A stretch of DNA of 38,219 nt, taken from Fibrobacterota bacterium. Its GTDB lineage: Bacteria > Fibrobacterota > OXYB2-FULL-49-7 > JAEUSG01. Below are positions 1-6,898 of the stretch, piece after piece. The DNA lies in the NCBI GenBank assembly GCA_016788315.1, contig JAEUSG010000125.1, forward strand, positions 1 through 38,219, written 5' to 3'. The translations under genes were made by a program, and so were the position numbers. The notes under the pieces were generated by a model, which was given only the letters and a program-made list of their open reading frames with translations, had not been told where the DNA came from and made no database searches. Within the stretch, counting starts at the first letter, position 1; every line of letters begins with the position of its first letter.

Positions 1-16
1 TTAAGAAAGGAACACA

Positions 17-1264
17 ATGAAAAAAATTACCGCAATTTTTATGATAGCAGTTCTTACGTTGTCCGCATTTGCTGCTAAAGATCTCGGAAGCAGCAAACCG
101 CTCTCAAATCAGGCCTCATTTGTTGAATCATTCAACTCATCCGAAGTAACCATCCAGGCAACTGGCCTCGGCGGTAAAAAGGGGTGGTTCGATGATGCAG
201 ATAAAAATGCCTGGCTCGATTCCCGTAAAGCCGCTGTTCAGTTCGTTCTCCTTGGCGGAACAGATCCGATGCTCACAACACCGGATTCCAAAAACAAGTT
301 CGAAGCCATTGCAGAAGAATTCTACAAAGGCGAAAATATCAATAAGTACATTTCATGGGAAGCTGACAAAGTCAACTCCGTCATGAAAACCACTCTTCCT
401 AACGGCGACAAGGGCGTTAAGTTTACAAAGCTCTACCGTGTAAACAAACAGCTCCTCCGTGAAGACATGGCTGCCAAAGGCGTTGTAGTATCTCAGGATG
501 CCCTTGCAAGTGCTCAGGGAAACCCAATCATCATGGTTATCCCCGAAACACCAAAGGGACAGACACCTCTCCAGGTGTTTGACTCCAATCCGCTCGCACG
601 CCACGCTGCAGCTGTTATCGAAAGCTACCTCACAGCCAGAACCTACGAAGTACAGGTTCCACGCGCTGCTGAACAGCTTAACGATATGTCCAAAATGCAG
701 GCTGAAGTAAAAGGCGCTGAAGAGGATATCGCTTACCAGATTGCTCTCGCTCTCGGTTCAGACGTTTATATTGTCTTCAACGGCAGTGTAACTAACGGCA
801 AAGCAAGCGTTCAGGTTAAGGCTTACGAAACCACTACAGCAAGACTTCTCGGTACAGAAACCGGCTACAGCGCTACACGCGCCGGTGCCGCTATGGAACC
901 GCTTGTTGAAGAAGCCATTAACGACGCTATCGAGAAGGTTCTATCACGCGTTACTGCCTACTGGACAAAAGATCTCAACGACGGTATCCAGTACAAACTC
1001 ATCTTCAACATCACCGGCAACTTCGGTGAAGTTCAGGAAGTACAGGACGCCATCTCTGATATCATCGAAGGCGATTTCGCAAAGAGCAAAGAAAATGTCG
1101 CAACTGACAAAACTATGGACTACCTTGTCTGGGCAAAGAAAGATGAATTCTCAAAAGCAAGAAATGTTATGAGACACATCCAGAAGAAGCTCAAGGGAAC
1201 TGCAAAGGTAACACAGATTGTTCTTAACAAAAAGCTGATTATTGTCGGCGTAAGCGAAGAATAA
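17..1264 (+). CDS. secreted protein of unknown function (possibly DUF6175-like)
   Basis: The 415-residue product begins with a clear Sec signal peptide: Lys-Lys, then a hydrophobic stretch ending in Ala-Ala around residue 20. The rest is soluble, with no further membrane span. A middle part around residues 170-300 alternates beta strands and helices, including a 'DVYIVFNGSVTNGKASVQVKAY' type segment that resembles periplasmic domains sensing or assembling at the envelope. AAAGGA lies 7 nt before the ATG and supports this start. The product resembles DUF6175-type secreted proteins by overall look only; I cannot name a reaction. A near-perfect terminator follows directly, so the gene ends its transcript. 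Codon use is regular, unlike the decayed DNA just downstream. Confidence 0.8.
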   Translation: MKKITAIFMIAVLTLSAFAAKDLGSSKPLSNQASFVESFNSSEVTIQATGLGGKKGWFDDADKNAWLDSRKAAVQFVLLGGTDPMLTTPDSKNKFEAIAEEFYKGENINKYISWEADKVNSVMKTTLPNGDKGVKFTKLYRVNKQLLREDMAAKGVVVSQDALASAQGNPIIMVIPETPKGQTPLQVFDSNPLARHAAAVIESYLTARTYEVQVPRAAEQLNDMSKMQAEVKGAEEDIAYQIALALGSDVYIVFNGSVTNGKASVQVKAYETTTARLLGTETGYSATRAGAAMEPLVEEAINDAIEKVLSRVTAYWTKDLNDGIQYKLIFNITGNFGEVQEVQDAISDIIEGDFAKSKENVATDKTMDYLVWAKKDEFSKARNVMRHIQKKLKGTAKVTQIVLNKKLIIVGVSEE

Positions 1265-1294
1265 GAAAACAGTTTCAGATAACAAGATTCACAC

Positions 1295-1339
1295 AAACAG
1301 GCAGGGGTTCAAAATTTTGAACCCCTGCCTGTTTTTTTT
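1295..1339 (+). terminator. strong intrinsic terminator after the first gene
   Basis: Two perfectly complementary 20-nt arms (1295-1314 and 1315-1334) are followed by a run of eight T (1332-1339). The stem core is GGCAGGGGTTCAAAA. It starts 30 nt after the stop codon at 1264. Confidence 0.93.
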
Positions 1340-1366
1340 GCGTCGAACATCCAGTTTGACATAAAA

Positions 1367-1416
1367 CGGTGGCTTCGAGTTGCCTCGGTTTATGCAACCG
1401 AGGCCCTCAGCCACCG
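1367..1416 (+). repeat. nested-hairpin repeat, copy A
   Basis: The 50-nt element has outer arms CGGTGGCT (1367-1374) and AGCCACCG (1409-1416). A second hairpin is nested inside: GCCTCGGTT (1382-1390), loop TATGC, AACCGAGGC (1396-1404). Similarity to copy E continues about 100 nt downstream, including the small palindrome at 1452-1470, so the full unit here is roughly 1361-1515. Confidence 0.88.
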
Positions 1417-1451
1417 GGAGTCAGAGACAACTGCGCTATGTTTTGATGTGC

Positions 1452-1470
1452 ATATCACAAACTGTGATAT
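1452..1470. repeat. TCACA/TGTGA inverted repeat, copy 1
   Basis: ATATCACA and TGTGATAT arms are separated by AAC. The 22-nt context is identical to that of the copy at 3332-3350. Confidence 0.75.
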
Positions 1471-1610
1471 CCCACGACGCATCCATTTTCAACTATACGC
1501 ACGGTCATTTCGACTCACCTTTTCAGTATTGGATGAACTCAATGACCATGGGGTACTTAACTGATTTGGAATTAAATCATAAAACAAAAAAAAGGCATGG
1601 GTTCCAGGAA

Positions 1611-1667
1611 CGGTGCCCTCGATACATTTCTACTCACCTAACGGTTCGTAGAAACACTCGGTCACCG
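1611..1667 (+). repeat. nested-hairpin repeat, diverged copy B
   Basis: The edges CGGTG (1611-1615) and CACCG (1663-1667) match the repeat family, and so does the flanking GGGAGACAGA, which is shared with copy D. The interior has drifted and no longer forms the inner stem. It sits immediately before an ORF6N-type coding fragment. Confidence 0.55.
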
Positions 1668-1676
1668 GGAGACAGA

Positions 1677-1778
1677 GATGTAAAGCGCAATATCAAACGG
1701 TTTCCACCAAATTTCATGTTTCAACTATAAAAGTAAAAGTTAAAATCTTGAAATAGCAATCTGCGATATCAAGTTAGA
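1677..1778 (+). pseudogene. remnant of an ORF6N-domain protein gene
   Basis: Positions 1677-1727 encode DVKRNIKRFPPNFMFQL and then a stop (1728-1730). This matches the core signature of ORF6N-domain proteins, which are phage- and island-associated DNA-binding proteins related to KilA-N: 'A-V-K-R-N-I-x-R-F-P-x-D-F-M-F-Q-L'. In a different frame, 1739-1777 encodes VKILK-stop-QSAISS, which corresponds to the next conserved piece of the family (x-x-L-K-S-Q-x-x-T-S). Two stops and a frame change in 100 nt show it is dead. The N-terminal part and the rest of the domain are missing. The diverged hairpin copy B replaces the coding sequence expected just upstream. Confidence 0.65.
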
Positions 1779-1822
1779 GTGGCAATGCGGACATTCGATC
1801 AGACTTATTGCATTGGTTCCTT

Positions 1823-1872
1823 CGGTGGCTGAAAACCAAAGATAGCTGCAACCGATGCAACTCGAGACCACC
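1823..1872 (-). repeat. nested-hairpin repeat, copy C (inverted)
   Basis: Read on the minus strand this has the landmarks of copy A: GGTGG, CTCGAGTTGC, a TCGGTTGCA block and CAGCCACC. It lies 31 nt before the start of the PIN-domain gene, so it may overlap that gene's promoter region. The inner stem is partly eroded. Confidence 0.7.
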
Positions 1873-1902
1873 TTTTTAACTAAATTTGATTATATTAGTA
1901 AC

Positions 1903-2390
1903 ATGAAAAAGAAACTGTACGTCGAAACATCTGTCTGGATCAGCTTGAGCATGATGATCGCCCAGAATGGCGTGAAACAGCGGAAAAGTTCCTTAACGCG
2001 TTATATTTGGGCATATATGAAGCCTATGTTTCCAATATTGTAATTGATGAAATCCTCGCAACTCCTGACGAACAAAAACAAATACGACTCGGAGCACACA
2101 TAAATAAAAGTAACTCTACTATACTCTCAATGAGTGATGAAAGTGAAGCACTGGCAGAACAATACATGGAAACAATCTTCGGTGGAAAAACATCTCTTGG
2201 CTTATATCGTGACTGCGCTCATGTAGCACTAACAACAATTCATGGGATAAAGCATCTCGTCAGTTTTAATTGCAAACATCTTGTTAATGATCGACGTATT
2301 GATGGATTTAATGCTATTAACATTAAGAACGGGTACGACCACATTGTAGATATTGTTACACCGCACAAGTTCATTTCAGAAGCAGAATAG
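1903..2390 (+). pseudogene. PIN-domain (VapC-like) toxin gene with a 1-nt frameshift
   Basis: The gene starts MKKKLYVETSVW in one frame (1903-1938) and continues in a second frame as QLEHDDRPEW (from 1941) through to the stop at 2390. Deletion of one base near 1938-1940, probably in an Asn codon, explains the break. Restored, the protein would be about 162 residues, the usual length for a PIN-domain ribonuclease. The N-terminal 'YVETSVWNQ' motif carries the first-strand acidic residue. Downstream pieces such as LYRDCAHVALTTIHGIKHLV and 'FNCKHL' match the second acidic region and the C-terminal strand of the fold. It could also be a sequencing error or a recoding site. The partner at 2401 begins 10 nt downstream. 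Confidence 0.72.
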
Positions 2391-2400
2391 GAGTATTTCC

Positions 2401-2577
2401 ATGAACTACGGTAAAGCACTTGAAGAAGTTTGGGAATGGCGTGAATCGTTTTCTAAGGAACTAGAAAATATACCTCCTAAAGAACGTGTGCGCTATATCA
2501 ACGAAAAAGCTATGAATGGTTGCAAAAAACTTGGCATCAAGTGTCCAGTTCAGTCAAACGAACCATTACATGTGTAA
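2401..2577 (+). CDS. small conserved partner of the PIN-domain gene, putative antitoxin
   Basis: The 58-residue product starts MNYGKALEEVWEWRE and ends at LHV. The start is set by TAGGAG (2388-2393) overlapping the end of the PIN gene; an upstream in-frame ATG would lie inside that gene and lacks a binding site. The sequence is helical and charged (KALEEVWEWRESFSKELE), with two cysteines (Cys42 and Cys48 region, CKKLGIKC). I know similar short proteins beside PIN-domain genes and infer an antitoxin or accessory role, but there is no classic ribbon-helix-helix or AbrB signature. The reading frame is intact although the neighbour is broken, which would be expected if loss of the toxin leaves the partner harmless. 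Confidence 0.65.
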   Translation: MNYGKALEEVWEWRESFSKELENIPPKERVRYINEKAMNGCKKLGIKCPVQSNEPLHV

Positions 2578-2645
2578 AAATTTTAGATAACCACCCTTCA
2601 GATCGAAGGACAGTCGTCACGGGTTTTGCTGCACTCTCCCACCCA

Positions 2646-2674
2646 CTTGTCCTGAGCAATGTCAAAAGGACAAG
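2646..2674. other. short hairpin in an intergenic stretch
   Basis: CTTGTCCT (2646-2653) and AGGACAAG (2667-2674) form an 8-bp stem around a 13-nt loop. There is no T-run, so termination is unlikely. The 2578-2857 stretch otherwise contains only repeats. Confidence 0.35.
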
Positions 2675-2720
2675 CGCACAATAAAATTTACAACATTCTG
2701 CACTTGAGCAATCACTACTT

Positions 2721-2739
2721 AGATCGCAATTTGCGATCT
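2721..2739. repeat. TCACA/TGTGA-type inverted repeat, copy 2
   Basis: AGATCGCAA and TTGCGATCT are perfect 9-nt arms around one T. It lies 11 nt before hairpin copy D. Read in frame it encodes LRSQFAIS, as in copy 5 (3217-3237). Confidence 0.7.
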
Positions 2740-2750
2740 CAAAATAGAAA

Positions 2751-2800
2751 CGGTGACTTCGAGTTGCCTCGGTTTATGCAACCGAGGCCCTCAGCCACCG
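2751..2800 (+). repeat. nested-hairpin repeat, copy D
   Basis: The outer arms are CGGTGACT (2751-2758) and AGCCACCG (2793-2800), with one mismatch relative to copy A. The inner stem GCCTCGGTT / AACCGAGGC is identical to copy A, including its TATGC loop. The 2718-2760 flank is nearly identical to the flank of copy E, so the duplicated unit begins upstream of the hairpin. Confidence 0.88.
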
Positions 2801-2831
2801 GGAGACAGAACGTCAAACGCCTAATCTTGAA

Positions 2832-2846
2832 ATCACAATTTGTGAT
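2832..2846. repeat. TCACA/TGTGA inverted repeat, copy 3
   Basis: ATCACAA and TTGTGAT are perfect arms around one T. In frame, the surrounding bases read LILKSQFVISN, resembling a conserved ORF6N segment. Confidence 0.65.
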
Positions 2847-2857
2847 ATCAAATTTGA

Positions 2858-3199
2858 GTGCATACTGAACTGGTCACAAATTGTGACCAGTTGACAAAAA
2901 TAAAACACTCTTCCACAATGCCCTACGTTTTCACCGAAAGTGGTGTCGCTATGCTTTCTAGTGTACTCAACTCTAATAAAGCCATTGAGGTAAATATTCG
3001 AGCTTTTATACAGCTCAGAAAAATGATCGGCCAACATGAAGTTTTAAGAATTGCAATTGAGGGTTTAGAAAAACGAACAGATAAAAATGAAAGAGATATC
3101 CATCTTGCTCTAAACTACCTTAGAGAGATTCTATTCCCGGCTGAAAAAGAAGTTCCTGAAAAGAGTAATAAAATGGGATTTATACAAAATAAAAAGTAG
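2858..3199 (+). pseudogene. C-terminal part of an ORF6N-domain protein gene (5' truncated)
   Basis: The reading frame encodes 113 residues. It contains ELVTNCDQL, KHSSTMPYVFTESGVAML and SSVLNSNKAIEVNIRAFIQL, and then a charged helical tail (ALNYLREILF). This is the typical second half of ORF6N-domain proteins: the 'LPYAFTEQGVAMLSSVL' block followed by 'AIQVNIxIMRAFxxLR'. The expected first half, with the 'LDxDLAxLYGVxT' and 'RFPxDFMFQL' blocks, is absent. Upstream there is only repeat DNA and a stop. No ribosome binding site precedes the first ATG at 2858. It is therefore a truncated gene, although the remaining frame is open and could be expressed by chance. The DNA-binding role of the family is known; activity here is doubtful. 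Confidence 0.72.
2868..2892. repeat. TCACA/TGTGA inverted repeat, copy 4 (longest arms)
   Basis: AACTGGTCACAA and TTGTGACCAGTT are perfect 12-nt arms around one A. It lies at the start of the truncated ORF6N frame, where it encodes ELVTNCDQL. That peptide is also seen in intact family members, so the symmetry may partly follow from coding. Confidence 0.7.
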
Positions 3200-3216
3200 T
3201 GCGTCTTACATTCTTT

Positions 3217-3237
3217 GAGGTCACAATTTGCGATCTC
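3217..3237. repeat. TCACA/TGTGA-type inverted repeat, copy 5 (imperfect)
   Basis: GAGGTCACAA and TTGCGATCTC pair around one T with two mismatches. It is placed before hairpin copy E exactly as copy 2 is placed before copy D. Confidence 0.6.
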
Positions 3238-3247
3238 AAAACAGAAA

Positions 3248-3297
3248 CGGTGGCTTCGAGTTGCCTCGGTTGACACAACCGAGGCCCTCAGCCACCG
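3248..3297 (+). repeat. nested-hairpin repeat, copy E
   Basis: The outer arms are CGGTGGCT (3248-3255) and AGCCACCG (3290-3297), with an inner GCCTCGGTT / AACCGAGGC stem. Only the inner loop differs from copy A (GACAC instead of TATGC), so both stems are kept while the loop drifts. Homology to copy A extends to about 3395. Confidence 0.88.
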
Positions 3298-3331
3298 GGA
3301 GTCAGAGAAACTTATACTATGCTTTATGAGC

Positions 3332-3350
3332 ATATCACAAACTGTGATAT
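3332..3350. repeat. TCACA/TGTGA inverted repeat, copy 6
   Basis: ATATCACA-AAC-TGTGATAT, the same sequence as copy 1, in the same position 35 nt downstream of the hairpin. Confidence 0.75.
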
Positions 3351-3399
3351 CCCCCGACGTACCCATCTTCAGCTATGCGTACGGTCGTCGAGTTCATCC

Positions 3400-3702
3400 A
3401 CGGTTAGAGATATAAGTCAAGACAACATTGTGCGCACTATACACATTACAGCCCATATGCGGTCAAGGTGAAATAGGAAATAAGCAGCGAAAAATATTTT
3501 TAGTTAGCTTAAACTTGTATGATGATTTTACTAAATATGCAAAAATTTATTTACACAACCACACCAAAGCATTAATATATCTCTTTTTTTTGTGGCCTTA
3601 AATTAATCACCAACTATTGTTCTAAATGTATTTCTATCATAGGTAATCAATATTACACACCTTATCAATAGACCATGTGCTGATATATATGTAGAGCCAA
3701 GA
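3400..3702. other. AT-rich stretch without recognisable gene
   Basis: I see no coding frame with a binding site, no RNA gene and no repeat here. Base composition is clearly more AT-rich than the flanking genes. Confidence 0.5.
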
Positions 3703-3924
3703 TTATTTTAGAGCAAGTAAAATTGCAACAACAGCAAAGATTCCAATTCCTACTATCCAACCAACAATCATTCCTCTTACATAGATAAAACCCATAGGAT
3801 TCTTGATTTCAGGTTTGTTAATCTCAGATTCCAAATAGTTACAGAGTTTATTGACTCGCATATCTTGAGTCTCGATTATAGTTTTGTTAATCTCAGATTC
3901 CAAATCGTATTTATGTTTGTTCAT
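3703..3924 (-). CDS. small single-span membrane protein of unknown function
   Basis: The 73-residue product has a charged N-terminal half and one membrane span near the C-terminus (GMIVGWIVGIGIFAVVAILL), ending in LALK. The peptide LESEINK occurs twice, 23 residues apart. The DNA shows why: a 23-nt block is repeated exactly at 3814-3836 and 3883-3905, i.e. a 69-nt tandem duplication that kept the frame. No good ribosome binding site precedes the ATG, and the gene is isolated in AT-rich DNA. Expression is uncertain and I do not recognise a family. Confidence 0.5.
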   Translation of the reverse strand: MNKHKYDLESEINKTIIETQDMRVNKLCNYLESEINKPEIKNPMGFIYVRGMIVGWIVGIGIFAVVAILLALK

Positions 3925-4084
3925 TTTATTTTCGTGTTTGCCACTGCATAATTACGTTTCGCCACAACCAGTACCAGGCCACCTTCTGCCAGACTGTTCA
4001 ATCCCATAAGTTTTGCAACTGTGGAATATTGAATAGTTAATTATAAACATATAACAAATTGCACACTGACCACAAAAGTACAAA

Positions 4085-4120
4085 CAAAACAAAAAAGACG
4101 GACACATAGGTCCGTCTTTT
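4085..4120 (-). terminator. intrinsic terminator after the secreted protein at 4146
   Basis: On the minus strand the arms AAAAGACGGAC and GTCCGTCTTTT (4110-4120 and 4093-4103) enclose a 6-nt loop. A T-rich tail (TTTTTTGTTTTG) continues down to about 4085. Confidence 0.88.
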
Positions 4121-4145
4121 CAAATGATCTTAATAATCGTTAAAA

Positions 4146-5099
4146 TTATCTGACAATAGAAATTGTCTGTGACTTTACATCCTTACCATCTGCAATCTTA
4201 ATTACATAAGCGCCGTTTGGGAGAGTGTTTCCATTAACATCACAGCCATTCCACATTGCTTTTCCGTTTACACCGTTAAGTGTTGCTATAAGTGCGCCGG
4301 AGATTCCGTATACCTGAACAGGCAGATTTGCTGCTGTTCCGTATGTGATTACAGATGAAGATGTGAATGGGTTTGGATTTGCTGCAATTTTAAGTGATGA
4401 ACCTACAACCATGTATTTTTCAACACCGCTTACTGCTGTTCCGTTTGGATCCCAGCTCAATTTTGCACTGTTTGTGTAGAAACGGATTTCACCACCACCG
4501 CCAGCAGCACGAGTGATAGCAAGACCGCCCATTCCACCCAAAAGATCAACCAACATCTGCTGATCAAGAACTGCATAGCAAAGCTGATAAACGCCACCTA
4601 TTGCAGTATCTTTGCGAATTGTTAACCCAACGGAATTATTGTGAGATCCCCCGTTACCGTTTATTACATCAAGCAGTGTTGATGCGTTATTCCCTGCAAC
4701 CCATGGTGTTGGTGTGCTTGCACTGTAAGCGCGATATCTGTGACAAACAGAACCTTCCTGTGCAGTTTCAGTTGCAGAGCCGGTTACCCAAGTGCCAGGT
4801 ATGGTTGAAATACGTGTTTCGAATTCACCATCGTCGTAATTATATGTAACATTTGATGATGTGTACTTGTACTGTCTGACATAAAGAGTACAAGGCATTT
4901 TTGGAACTCTTGAACCGAGATCAAACCTGGAAAGCATACGGTAATAATCCGGATCTTTTCCAACACGGCAGGAACCTTTTCCACCTGCATTGTTATTGCT
5001 CTCACCTGAATAACTGCAAACCTGTGTGGATGTGCCATTCACATAGGACTGTGCCAGCAACATCGATGCTGCTACCATAACAGCTAACATAAAACGCAT
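4146..5099 (-). CDS. secreted protein with type IX-like C-terminal domain, function unknown
   Basis: The 317-residue product starts MRFMLAVMVAASMLLAQ, a typical signal peptide. This start is chosen over an upstream in-frame ATG because AAGGAGG (5105-5111) lies just before it. The middle is rich in Tyr, Ser, Thr and Gly and has paired cysteines (CSYSGE, CRVGKD, MPCTLY, CHRYRA, CYAVLD), which fits an exported, disulfide-bonded domain. The last 80 residues form the secretion or anchoring module: NPNPFTSSSVITY, a strand region, AMWNGCDVNG, then NGAYVIKI and a basic end (ISIVR). It diverges from the pectate-lyase-like gene over a 143-nt gap and has its own terminator. I cannot assign an enzymatic activity. 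Confidence 0.85.
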   Translation of the reverse strand: MRFMLAVMVAASMLLAQSYVNGTSTQVCSYSGESNNNAGGKGSCRVGKDPDYYRMLSRFDLGSRVPKMPCTLYVRQYKYTSSNVTYNYDDGEFETRISTIPGTWVTGSATETAQEGSVCHRYRAYSASTPTPWVAGNNASTLLDVINGNGGSHNNSVGLTIRKDTAIGGVYQLCYAVLDQQMLVDLLGGMGGLAITRAAGGGGEIRFYTNSAKLSWDPNGTAVSGVEKYMVVGSSLKIAANPNPFTSSSVITYGTAANLPVQVYGISGALIATLNGVNGKAMWNGCDVNGNTLPNGAYVIKIADGKDVKSQTISIVR

Positions 5100-5136
5100 T
5101 TGAACCTCCTTAAGAAAATTTATTTCATTGTGTAGT

Positions 5137-5165
5137 ATCATACAATAATAGAAAATATCTCTCAA
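5137..5165 (-). promoter_or_regulatory. candidate sigma-70 promoter for the secreted protein gene
   Basis: On the minus strand TTGAGA (5160-5165) and TATGAT (5137-5142) are separated by 17 nt. Transcription would begin about 30 nt before the ATG at 5099. Confidence 0.45.
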
Positions 5166-5242
5166 AGACAAGTATTTTATATAGATTTACCTGGAACGGG
5201 CTGAATAAGCTATATTTCTTGAAAAATTCAACTGGAGGAGTT

Positions 5243-6892
5243 ATGATTTTAGCTAAATTTGTGGCATTTTTGTTACTTGTTTCCGTTTCAGTAATAATTG
5301 CCATTCCAGCATTCCCAGGTGCAGAGGGATGGGGCGCAAACAGTCTTGGAGGAAGAGGTGGAAAAGTAATCCACGTTACTAAACTAACTGCTGGCGGAAC
5401 TGGTAGCTTGGCGGCGGCGGTTGCTGTTTCTGGCCCAAAGATTATTGTATTTGACACAGGTGGTGTTATTGATCTGATGAATCAACCAATTAGAGTAAGT
5501 TCTTATACAACTATTGCAGGACAAACTGCTCCTGGCGGTATCACTCTAAAAAATGGCGGTGTCTATACGGTAAGTGGCGCAACCAACGTAGTAGTACGTC
5601 ATATACGTGTACGCAGAAGCGCTGATATGGCTGATGGAGATTGCATGAGATTTGAAAATGCAACAGATTGTATATTTGATCACATGTCCGGAATGTGGTG
5701 TAGCGACGAAATACTTGACTTTGTGCGTTGTGCAAGAATAACTGTCCAATACACCTCAATATCTGAACCAGGATCATGTTTCGAAAAGTATGGCAGCGGT
5801 GCTGGCTATGGTAATACTAGAACAGGTATTCTTGGAAACACAATTACCGGAGGCATTACTTTATATCGTTGTCTGTTGAGTGATCACTCTAAACGTTCGC
5901 CCTACCTATCCAATGAGGCAGCATCTTCTCCTGGTCAGACGTTTGAACTTATAAATAATTTCTTTTATAACTGTGCGCAGGCAAGCGGCGAATCGTTTGA
6001 CAACAACAACATTCCTCTGAACCTTGTGTCGAACTACTATAAGATTGGTAGAAACACAACAATTTTCACACCCTATTTCATGCATAAAGGTTCTGCTTCA
6101 AAAATAATGCGCGTTCACGCAACTGGTAATTATCATCACACGCAACCAACGATAACTAAGCCATCAGCATTTTTTGACTCAACTACAGTTTCATCTTTTG
6201 TTGACACATTCATTACTCCTCGCAAAACTACAAACATTATGACAGCTCAAAATGCGATGCAGGAAGTATTCAATTATGTGGGCCCCTTCCCAAGAGACAA
6301 TGCAGACCATAGAGTATGTACAGAGACCCAGTACGAGGACAAACCAACTGCTGCTGCATGGATGGTCAGTTGCGCAGCTCTGAATGACACACTAATGACC
6401 TACAAAGGCCCCAAAATTGTCGACACAGACAAAGATGGTATGAGTGATTCATGGGAAACAACCAGAGGTTTCAATCCGAACGACACTGCTGATTATAAAA
6501 CAATAATGCCAAGTGGATATATGGCCATTGAAGCTTATATCAACGAGCTTTCTGACACACTCGTAGCACGCAGGCAACTGGTTAGTGAGAAGCAGAGCCT
6601 TATCGCCTTTGCGCCAAGCAATAATGATTTACAGCTTACACCAAACCCATTTTCATCAACTGTAACATTCATGTATAAAGTTGAACCTTCAAAGGCTTAC
6701 ACAGTAGCAGTTTGGAATCTGGCCGGCCAATGTGTATTCAAGAAAAGTATGACATCAGGCAACAGCACTACAGCAAGCCTAACATGGAATGGCTTGTCAA
6801 ATAGCGCACAGTCTCTTCCAGCAGGAAACTATATGGTAACTGTTGTTCAAGGCAAACAGAAACTGGCAAAAAGACTTGCTCTAATCCGGTAA
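5243..6892 (+). CDS. secreted pectate-lyase-like parallel beta-helix protein
   Basis: The 549-residue product has a signal peptide (FVAFLLLVSVSVIIA) and then 'PAFPGAEGWGANSLGGRGGK'. This is the N-terminal signature of PL1-type pectate lyases, with the usual continuation 'VIHVTKL...G.GSL'. A right-handed beta-helix follows (FDTGGVIDL, TIAGQTAPGGITL, VVVRHIRVR, CIFDHMSGMW). DTDKDGMSDSWE near residue 400 is a Ca-binding, thrombospondin-type-3-like loop. The last 85 residues form a C-terminal secretion domain (TPNPFSSTVTFMY, LTWNGLSN, GNYMVTVVQG, ALIR). Known family members cleave polygalacturonate; activity here is inferred. The ATG at 5243 follows GGAGGAG and is preferred to a TTG 24 nt upstream. 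prfC begins 6 nt after the stop. Confidence 0.88.
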   Translation: MILAKFVAFLLLVSVSVIIAIPAFPGAEGWGANSLGGRGGKVIHVTKLTAGGTGSLAAAVAVSGPKIIVFDTGGVIDLMNQPIRVSSYTTIAGQTAPGGITLKNGGVYTVSGATNVVVRHIRVRRSADMADGDCMRFENATDCIFDHMSGMWCSDEILDFVRCARITVQYTSISEPGSCFEKYGSGAGYGNTRTGILGNTITGGITLYRCLLSDHSKRSPYLSNEAASSPGQTFELINNFFYNCAQASGESFDNNNIPLNLVSNYYKIGRNTTIFTPYFMHKGSASKIMRVHATGNYHHTQPTITKPSAFFDSTTVSSFVDTFITPRKTTNIMTAQNAMQEVFNYVGPFPRDNADHRVCTETQYEDKPTAAAWMVSCAALNDTLMTYKGPKIVDTDKDGMSDSWETTRGFNPNDTADYKTIMPSGYMAIEAYINELSDTLVARRQLVSEKQSLIAFAPSNNDLQLTPNPFSSTVTFMYKVEPSKAYTVAVWNLAGQCVFKKSMTSGNSTTASLTWNGLSNSAQSLPAGNYMVTVVQGKQKLAKRLALIR

Positions 6893-6898
6893 TTTTAA

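Noticed and set aside
1380..1730. Open frame of 116 codons on the plus strand
   Set aside because: It runs through hairpin copies A and B and only its last 17 codons resemble a protein family (ORF6N). No ribosome binding site; the frame is a chance product of repeat DNA.
1367..3350. Possible CRISPR array from several short palindromic repeats
   Set aside because: Spacing is irregular (from a few nt to more than 900 nt), one copy is inverted, and the repeats diverge. No cas gene is present.
1452..3350. Reading the TCACA/TGTGA repeats as CRP sites
   Set aside because: The half-sites point the wrong way (TCACA before TGTGA) with a 1-3 nt spacer, so they do not fit the TGTGA-N6-TCACA layout.
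3115..3366. Minus-strand open frame over copy E
   Set aside because: It overlaps the ORF6N fragment and the hairpin in antisense and has no recognisable protein features.
1340..3470. Insertion sequence or integron
   Set aside because: No transposase or integrase frame, no matching terminal inverted repeats at the edges, and no obvious target duplication.
5219..5242. TTG start for the pectate-lyase-like gene
   Set aside because: It would put nine extra residues before the signal peptide and has no binding site; GGAGGAG points to the ATG at 5243.
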